Source: Hyphomicrobiaceae bacterium UBA7697
Lineage (GTDB): Bacteria > Pseudomonadota > Alphaproteobacteria > Rhizobiales > Methyloligellaceae
Reading direction: 5' to 3'
NCBI GenBank assembly: GCA_002482645.1
Contig: DLGJ01000005.1
Location: 84,730-148,729 of the forward strand
DNA: 64,000 nt
The notes under the pieces are model-generated. The model was given only the letters and a program-made list of their open reading frames with translations. It was not told the DNA's origin and did not search any database. A program made the translations under genes and the position numbers. Shown piece by piece: positions 58,688 through 64,000 of this stretch (position 1 is the stretch's first letter; every line of letters starts with the position of its first letter).

Positions 58688-60499
58688 CTAATCGGCGTCC
58701 ATCTTGAGCGCGGCGATGAAGGCTTCCTGCGGAATATCGACCTTGCCGAAGGTCCGCATCTTCTTTTTACCCGCCTTCTGCTTCTCCAGCAGTTTGCGCT
58801 TACGGGTGATGTCGCCGCCATAGCATTTGGCGGTGACGTCCTTGCGCAGCGCGCTGATGGTCTCGCGCGCGATCACCTTGCCTCCGATTGCGGCCTGGAT
58901 CGGGATCTTGAACATGTGCCGGGGGATCAGGTCCTTCAACTTCTCGACCATGGCGCGCCCGCGCGCCTCGGCGCGGCCCCGGTGCACGATCACCGACAAG
59001 GCATCGACCGGTTCGGCGTTCACGAGCATCGACATCTTCACGAGGTCGCCCTGCTCGTACCCGGTGATGTGATAGTCGAACGAGGCGTAGCCGCGCGTCA
59101 CCGATTTCAGCCGGTCGTAGAAATCGAACACGACTTCGTTGAGAGGTAGATCGTAGACGATCATGGCGCGCTGGCCGGCGTAGGTCAGCGTCTTTTGCCG
59201 TCCGCGCCGGTCTTCGCAAAGCTTCAGCACGGCGCCGAGATGCTCGTCCGGGACGAGAATGCTGGCCTCGATCCACGGCTCCTCGATGCGCTCGATCTTC
59301 TGAGGCTCGGGCATGTCGGCCGGGTTGTGCAGTTCGATCATCGTGCCGTCGGTCTGGAACACGTGGTAGACGACCGAGGGCGCCGTCGCGATGAGGTCGA
59401 TATTGAATTCGCGCTCGAGCCGTTCGCGGATGATCTCCAAATGCAGGAGACCGAGAAAGCCGCAGCGGAAGCCGAAGCCGAGCGCGGCGGACGTCTCCAT
59501 CTCGTATTCGAAGCTCGCATCGTTCAGGCGCAACTTGCCGACGGCTTCGCGCAGGTCCTCGAAGTCGCCCGAGTCCACGGGAAACAATCCGCAGAACACG
59601 ACGGGCTGGGCCGGCTGGAAACCCGCCAGCGGCTCGGGCGTCGGCCGCTTTTCGTCCGTGACCGTATCGCCCACGCGCGTATCGGCCACTTGCCGGATCG
59701 ACGCGGTGAAGAAACCGATCTCGCCCGGGCCGAGCCGGTCCCGCATCTCTTGCTTCGGCCGGAAGATACCGCACCGGTCGACCTGATAGCCCGCGCCGGT
59801 CGACATCAAGCGGATGCGCTGGCCCTTGCTCAAGGACCCGTCGATGACGCGCACGAGAACGACGACACCGAGATAGGCGTCGTACCAGCTATCCACGAGC
59901 ATCGCTTTCAGCGGTGCGTCCTTGTCGCCTTTCGGCGGCGGCAAGCGATTGACGATCGCCTCCAAAACGTTCTCGACGCCGAGGCCGGTCTTGGCCGAGA
60001 TCTCGACCGCCTCCGAGGCATCGAGCCCGATGACGTCTTCGATCTGGGCCCGGACCTTTTCGGGCTCGGCGGCCGGCAGATCCACCTTGTTGAGGACGGG
60101 GACGATCTCGTGATCGTTGTCGAGGGCCTGGTAGACATTGGCGAGCGTCTGGGCCTCGACGCCTTGGGTCGCGTCGACGACGAGGAGCGACCCCTCGCAC
60201 GCGGCGAGCGAGCGGTTCACCTCATAGGCGAAGTCCACATGGCCCGGCGTGTCGATCAGGTTCAATTCGTAGAACTGGCCGTCCTTCGCCCGGTAGTCCA
60301 GACGCACCGTCTGCGCCTTGATGGTGATTCCGCGCTCGCGCTCGATGTCCATGGAATCGAGCACCTGCTCCTTCATCTCCCGCGCGGTCAGCCCGCCGCA
60401 GAGCTGAATAAGCCGGTCGGCCAAGGTCGATTTGCCATGGTCGATATGGGCGATGATCGAGAAGTTGCGAATGTGGGAAAGGGGTATGGCCGAACTCAT
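58688..60499 (-). CDS. lepA: Elongation factor 4 (LepA)
   Basis: 603-residue translational GTPase that back-translocates or helps stalled ribosomes. G1 IAHIDHGKSTLADRLI, G2 RGITIKAQTVRLDY, G3 DTPGHVDF, G4 NKVDLP, G5 SAKTGLGVENVLE are all present; EF-G-like domains follow, and the EF4-specific C-terminal domain ends in GKKKMRTFGKVDIPQEAFIAALKMD. ATG 60499. Standalone here, far from lepB. Confidence 0.98.
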   Translation of the reverse strand: MSSAIPLSHIRNFSIIAHIDHGKSTLADRLIQLCGGLTAREMKEQVLDSMDIERERGITIKAQTVRLDYRAKDGQFYELNLIDTPGHVDFAYEVNRSLAACEGSLLVVDATQGVEAQTLANVYQALDNDHEIVPVLNKVDLPAAEPEKVRAQIEDVIGLDASEAVEISAKTGLGVENVLEAIVNRLPPPKGDKDAPLKAMLVDSWYDAYLGVVVLVRVIDGSLSKGQRIRLMSTGAGYQVDRCGIFRPKQEMRDRLGPGEIGFFTASIRQVADTRVGDTVTDEKRPTPEPLAGFQPAQPVVFCGLFPVDSGDFEDLREAVGKLRLNDASFEYEMETSAALGFGFRCGFLGLLHLEIIRERLEREFNIDLIATAPSVVYHVFQTDGTMIELHNPADMPEPQKIERIEEPWIEASILVPDEHLGAVLKLCEDRRGRQKTLTYAGQRAMIVYDLPLNEVVFDFYDRLKSVTRGYASFDYHITGYEQGDLVKMSMLVNAEPVDALSVIVHRGRAEARGRAMVEKLKDLIPRHMFKIPIQAAIGGKVIARETISALRKDVTAKCYGGDITRKRKLLEKQKAGKKKMRTFGKVDIPQEAFIAALKMDAD

Positions 60500-60792
60500 G
60501 GGCGGCTAGGTAGGGGAGCAAACCGCCCAAGGTCAAGCTGGGAGTGCGCCCGTCTCGCGCCGCCGGTGATAATGGCGAAACCATGGGGGCTGTTGCCGCA
60601 ATTTTGCAGTTGTCGGCGCGTAAGAAAACGCCGATAGGAAGACCCCTTCCGGTCCTACGGGAATCGGTCGATTCGTACGTTCGCTGTTGAGTGGAATTGC
60701 GTAGCGGCTGATAGGCCAGATTGCCGGTGGCGCCGAAGCCTAACGTCTAATCTCTTTTTCCATATCCAAGACTCTCTCCAAGGAGAAAACTG

Positions 60793-61011
60793 ATGCAGAA
60801 GAACCTGTTTCTCGCGGCTGCCGCTGCTGCACTGATCGCCGGCGCGACTGTTGCCGCTCCCGCCCAGGCCGCAACGACCTGCCAGGAAGCCGCCAAGGCC
60901 AAGTCCGAGCACTTCAAGGACCGCGTGATGTATAAGCGCGAGTGCAAGAAGGCCTACAAGGCCGCTCAGGGCAAGGAAGGCCCGCTGGCCAAGCTGAAGG
61001 ACCGCTCGTAA
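60793..61011 (+). CDS. Small exported protein with two cysteines, function unknown (first of a pair)
   Basis: 72 residues. Signal peptide MQKNLFLAAAAAALIAGATVAAPAQA cleaved to give a mature basic protein of about 45 residues, TTCQEAAKAKSEHFKDRVMYKRECKKAYKAAQGKEGP. Cys in TTCQ and in KRECKKA could form a disulphide. PsiF-like in spirit only. ATG 60793 after CCAAGGAGAAAACTG. A strong terminator follows. Confidence 0.75.
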   Translation: MQKNLFLAAAAAALIAGATVAAPAQAATTCQEAAKAKSEHFKDRVMYKRECKKAYKAAQGKEGPLAKLKDRS

Positions 61012-61039
61012 GCGCTCCGAAAGTCACTGAAGTTGCGAG

Positions 61040-61070
61040 AAAGGGGCTCATTAGGGCCCCTTTCTTTTTG
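61040..61070 (+). terminator. Rho-independent terminator after the first small exported protein
   Basis: GAAAGGGGC-tcattagg-GCCCCTTTC followed by TTTTT. Strong. Confidence 0.85.
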
Positions 61071-61150
61071 CCTGTTGTTCTTTGCGCCGCTACGCCCGGT
61101 TCGGCGCGCGGCGCGGACTCGGCCCAACGCGTACAGAGGAGATCGATACG

Positions 61151-61399
61151 ATGAAAAAGACAATTCTGCTTTCGATGGCGGCGGCGATGGTCGCCGGTGC
61201 CGCGACGGTCGCCATGGCACCCGCACCGGCGATGGCCGGCCCGAGCTGTGGAGATCGCGCCGAATGGCTCTATCCTTACGATCGGTGGGCGCGGAAGGCT
61301 TACAAGCAGCGCTGCAAGGACCGGCAGCAAGCCTGGAATCAGGACCGCAAGGCCTGGAAGAAAGCCCGCAAGCGCAGGGGCGTCTGGATCGACTACTAG
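61151..61399 (+). CDS. Small exported protein with two cysteines, function unknown (second of a pair)
   Basis: 82 residues. Signal peptide MKKTILLSMAAAMVAGAATVAMAPAPAMA, mature part of about 53 basic residues, SCGDRAEWLYPYDRWARKAYKQRCKDRQQAWNQDRKAWKKARKRRG. Like its neighbour it has one Cys early and one in a K-A-Y-K-x-x-C-type helix, so the two look like relatives. Start ATG 61151 with GGAGATCGATACG. Confidence 0.75.
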   Translation: MKKTILLSMAAAMVAGAATVAMAPAPAMAGPSCGDRAEWLYPYDRWARKAYKQRCKDRQQAWNQDRKAWKKARKRRGVWIDY

Positions 61400-61416
61400 A
61401 CGTTGATTCGAATCGG

Positions 61417-61454
61417 AAAGCGGGGCCTCGTGCGATGCGCGGCGGCCCCGTTTC
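61417..61454 (+). terminator. Possible terminator after the second small exported protein
   Basis: AAAGCGGGGCC...GGCCCCGTTTC stem with a short TTT. Weaker than the one before. Confidence 0.45.
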
Positions 61455-61458
61455 CGTA

Positions 61459-62070
61459 TCAGCCATGCTTGTCGCCCCAGATCTCGGAAAGACGCTGGGC
61501 CCTCCCGCAGTTCCACTTGTAGTATTTGTAACTAATGGGATTCTTGGTGTGGTAGTCCTGGTGATAGTCCTCGGCGGCGTAGAACGTCGTCGTCGGACGA
61601 ATTTGGGTTGCGACGTCTTGTCCGAAGCGCTCGGCGATGTCTTGCTTCGTCTTCTCCGCGAGTGACTTTTCCGCATCGTCCGAAACGAACACCACGGTCC
61701 GGTAGGCGGGACCCTTGTCGCAGAACTGGCCGGTGGGATCGAACGGATCGATATTGTGCCAGTAATTGTCCAGAAGCTGCGCATAGGTGACTTTTGACGG
61801 GTCGTAGGTGACCTTGAGAGCTTCGACATAGCCCTCGTGGCTGCCATAGGTGGGATCGGGCGCCGTGCCACCCGCATAGCCCGAAACCGTGTCCGTCACG
61901 CCGTCTACCTTGTCGAACGCATCTTCCACGCACCAGAAGCAGCCTCCGGCGAAGATGGCGGTCTTCGTAACGCTGGCGTCCTCGGCGCGCGCGCCGTGAT
62001 TGTTCGCGGCGAATACGAACAGCGTCAGGAAGGCGGCCGTCAGGCCGGCGAAAATCCATCGCGCGATCAT
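61459..62070 (-). CDS. msrA: Peptide-methionine (S)-S-oxide reductase MsrA, exported
   Basis: 203 residues. Signal peptide MIARWIFAGLTAAFLTLFVFAANNHGARA then MsrA with AIFAGGCFWCVEDAFDKVDGV (catalytic Cys in GCFWC), GYAGGTAPDPTYGSHEGYVEALKVTYDP and AEDYHQDYHTKNPISYKYYKWNCGR. Repairs oxidised periplasmic proteins; electrons would come from an MsrB/thioredoxin-like donor not seen here. I chose ATG 62070 because of GGAGACGTTCG; ATG 62085 is an alternative. Convergent with the small exported gene, divergent from the GMC gene. Confidence 0.93.
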   Translation of the reverse strand: MIARWIFAGLTAAFLTLFVFAANNHGARAEDASVTKTAIFAGGCFWCVEDAFDKVDGVTDTVSGYAGGTAPDPTYGSHEGYVEALKVTYDPSKVTYAQLLDNYWHNIDPFDPTGQFCDKGPAYRTVVFVSDDAEKSLAEKTKQDIAERFGQDVATQIRPTTTFYAAEDYHQDYHTKNPISYKYYKWNCGRAQRLSEIWGDKHG

Positions 62071-62224
62071 CGAACGTCTCCACATTGTTGTCTGCCTCGG
62101 ACGATAAGGAGTCGGCCGATGCCGCGGTAGGGGCTCTCTCGCGTCCGTGATTGGAAGTGATGCGACTCCGTCGGCCCCTGCAGAACGTATTGGAACGGCC
62201 GCCGGTTGGAGGCTATTGAGAGCT

Positions 62225-63886
62225 ATGCAACAGCCGAACCTGTCCTTGCCGCCGGAGACCATGCGGCCCGCTTACGACGTGGTCGTCGTCGGGTCCGGTT
62301 ATGGCGGCGGCGTCACCGCGTGCAGACTCGCGCGTGCCAAACAGCGTGTCTGCGTTCTGGAACGCGGCCGGGAAGTGCCGGTCGGATCGTTTCCGTCGCG
62401 CCTGCCGGAACTTCGCCGCGAGTTTCAGGTGAACGACGGCAAGAAACGCTCGGGCTCGCCGACCGGGCTTTACGACATGCGGATCGGCGCCGACATCAAT
62501 GTCTTGGTAGGATGCGGGCTTGGCGGCGGCTCGCTGATCAATGCCGGCGTTGCCTTGCGCCCCGACCCGCGCGTGTTCGCCGGCGGGGCGTGGCCCGAAG
62601 CGATCAGAACCGATGGGCTTCTGGACACCGGTTTTGACCGGGCGGCGGACATGCTGCGCCCCATGCGCTATGCGGGCGCTCCAGCGCTCACCAAGTACCG
62701 GGCGCTCGAGGCGGCAAGCGTCGCGTTCGGCAAGGCGCCGGTGACGGCGCCGGTGACGGTCAGTTTCGAAGACGGCGTGAATCCGGCAGGAGTCGCGCAA
62801 CGCGCCTGCACCCTGTGCGGCGATTGTTGTTCCGGCTGCAACGTGGGCGCCAAGAACTCCATCGCCGTGACCTATCTCACGGACGCGAAGGCCCATGGCG
62901 CGGACATCTTCACCGAATGCGGCGTCAGCCATGTCGAACAGCTGAGTGGCGGTTGGCGGGTGCATTTCGCGTTGTCCGGCGCGGACAACGGACCCGCGCA
63001 TGTGGATGGGAAGACCGTGGTGCTTGCCGCGGGCACGCTGGGCTCCACGGAAATCCTGCTTCGGTCGCGCGAACGCGGGTTGAAGACGTCGGACCGTCTC
63101 GGCGAAGGGTTTTCCGCGAACGGAGACATCGTTGCCTTCGCGCTCGGCGGCAGAAACCGGGTCAATGCCGTCGGCGTCGGCGAGCCGCCGAAATTCACCG
63201 GCGACCCGGTCGGCGCATCCGTGGCCGGGCAGATCGAGCTGCCCGACGAAACCGACCTCAACGCCAGCATGATTATCCAGGAAGGCACGATGCCCTCGTC
63301 CGTCGCTCCCCTTCTGCCGGTCTTTTTCGTCGCGGGCGGTCGGCTCTTGGGCGCGGCGCAAAGCCTCCTCAAGGGGGTCTATCAAGGCCCGTTGTCGCGG
63401 CTGCGGAGCTTCTTCGTCGTCTCGCACGATGATGCGTGCGGGCGCCTCGTGCTCCGGGACGGCGCCTTGCGAGTCGAGTGGCCGGACGTCGCGCGGCAGA
63501 GGGTCTATGCCCGGGTCGACGAAGCTCTGACCAAAATCGCGAATGAAGCCGGCGCCCGCTACATCAAAAATCCGCTCGTCGGGACCTCGATGGGGACGAA
63601 ACCCGCGACAGCGCATCCGCTCGGCGGCTGCGGCATGGGCGAAACGGCCGAAACCGGCGCGGTCGATCACAAGTGCCGAGTGTTTTCCGGCTCCTCGGGG
63701 GGCGAGACCCACGCGGGACTCTACGTGTGCGATGGATCGGTAATGCCGCGCTCTCTCGGCTGCAATCCGCTCCTGACCATCAGTGCACTGACGGAGCGTG
63801 CCATGGTTCACTTCGCCCGCGACCGCGATCTGACATTCGATACCGAACCGGTTCGGAGCGGAGCTCAGCTCGAAGCCACGGTCTAA
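62225..63886 (+). CDS. GMC/cholesterol-oxidase-like flavoenzyme
   Basis: 553 residues. FAD-binding YDVVVVGSGYGGGVTACRLA near residue 17, LVGCGLGGGSLINAGVALRP, the cysteine cluster CTLCGDCCSGCNVGAKNSI near 200-216, and HPLGGCGMG with the C-terminal DGSVMPRSLGCNPLLTISALTERA. These mark the VAO/GMC subgroup around cholesterol oxidase and 3-ketosteroid/glucose dehydrogenases. Substrate unknown. Start taken at ATG 62225; a GTG at 62147 would add 26 unconserved residues. Divergent from the exported msrA. Confidence 0.83.
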   Translation: MQQPNLSLPPETMRPAYDVVVVGSGYGGGVTACRLARAKQRVCVLERGREVPVGSFPSRLPELRREFQVNDGKKRSGSPTGLYDMRIGADINVLVGCGLGGGSLINAGVALRPDPRVFAGGAWPEAIRTDGLLDTGFDRAADMLRPMRYAGAPALTKYRALEAASVAFGKAPVTAPVTVSFEDGVNPAGVAQRACTLCGDCCSGCNVGAKNSIAVTYLTDAKAHGADIFTECGVSHVEQLSGGWRVHFALSGADNGPAHVDGKTVVLAAGTLGSTEILLRSRERGLKTSDRLGEGFSANGDIVAFALGGRNRVNAVGVGEPPKFTGDPVGASVAGQIELPDETDLNASMIIQEGTMPSSVAPLLPVFFVAGGRLLGAAQSLLKGVYQGPLSRLRSFFVVSHDDACGRLVLRDGALRVEWPDVARQRVYARVDEALTKIANEAGARYIKNPLVGTSMGTKPATAHPLGGCGMGETAETGAVDHKCRVFSGSSGGETHAGLYVCDGSVMPRSLGCNPLLTISALTERAMVHFARDRDLTFDTEPVRSGAQLEATV

Positions 63887-64000
63887 CGGCCAGCCAGGCA
63901 CGCTGGACGCCGGTGCCGCCAACGACGGGGCGAAAGAAGCGCCGCGAGGCGAACGCATTTTTCGGGTTCGGGCAGTTCGAGGCCGCGCTAGCGCGCCAAA

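Noticed and set aside
58495..58821. Minus-strand ORF of 108 codons over the lepA end
   Set aside because: Its first half overlaps lepA out of frame; only a 27-codon remnant lies free and has a poor ribosome site.

Overview
The window is about 64 kb of GC-rich chromosomal DNA that reads as core genome of an alphaproteobacterium, most likely a member of Hyphomicrobiales (Rhizobiales); the genus cannot be fixed from sequence alone. Reasons: family-level protein resemblances (OlsB, Fur/Mur-type regulator, DUF2237, HrcA/GrpE/DnaK set), the gene order rsmI-yraN-(PNPOx)-gshB and nfuA-rutE-tsaB-rimI-fur, and candidate operators of alphaproteobacterial type (LexA GAAC-N7-GAAC, CtrA TTAA-N7-TTAA, an Irr-box-like dyad, an RpoH-type dnaK promoter). 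There is no rRNA, prophage, insertion sequence or CRISPR array; one tRNA-Ser(GGA) is present.

Layout. 1-5.2 kb: heat-shock locus (dnaK partial, grpE, hrcA) interrupted by a methyltransferase and AlkB. 5.2-16.4 kb: OlsB ornithine-lipid acyltransferase, a hybrid histidine kinase, comM, gshB, a PNPOx-like protein, yraN-rsmI, hemW-rdgB-rph (all minus strand). 16.5-26.7 kb: plus-strand run of a DUF6869-like gene coupled to mutS, then glnD, murJ, a malyl-CoA lyase/thioesterase-type CitE homologue and trpS. 26.7-29.3 kb: REP-like repeats, cytosolic msrA, small membrane proteins, tRNA-Ser, MAPEG. 29.3-33.4 kb: a large fatty acyl-AMP ligase / carrier protein / thioester reductase enzyme with a glutathione-transferase-like neighbour. 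33.5-42.2 kb: DUF3617, MFS exporter, a coiled-coil protein, PlsC/OlsA-like acyltransferase, a secreted protein with a CtrA box, Fur, and the rimI-tsaB-rutE-nfuA operon behind an Irr-box-like promoter, UspA, DUF2237. 42.3-51.8 kb: cell-envelope genes (MepA endopeptidase divergent from an L,D-transpeptidase, exported lipase, cyclopropane-type lipid methyltransferase), an exported beta-carbonic anhydrase paired with a ferritin-like/CCC1 iron transporter, cytochrome c, exported Ntn-hydrolase, and a membrane protein. 51.9-63.9 kb: AI-2E-family permease with an extra cytosolic domain, MFS, HdeD, a TAXI binding protein with a Sel1/SH3b envelope protein, lepA, two tiny secreted proteins, an exported MsrA and a GMC-type flavoenzyme.

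Themes: many genes concern the envelope and lipids (OlsB, PlsC, CFA-type enzyme, FAAL-reductase, MurJ, MepA, Ldt), redox repair (two MsrA enzymes in two compartments, gshB, GST, MAPEG), and translation/tRNA maintenance. No single obvious new defence or mobile system is visible. The observations most worth following are the stand-alone FAAL-ACP-reductase, the candidate AUU/AUC start of rph, the exported carbonic anhydrase/iron transporter pair, the AI-2E fusion, the orphan TAXI/SH3b pair, the predicted Irr, LexA and CtrA sites, and a striking number of short tandem duplications. All assignments are from reading the sequence; no database search was run.
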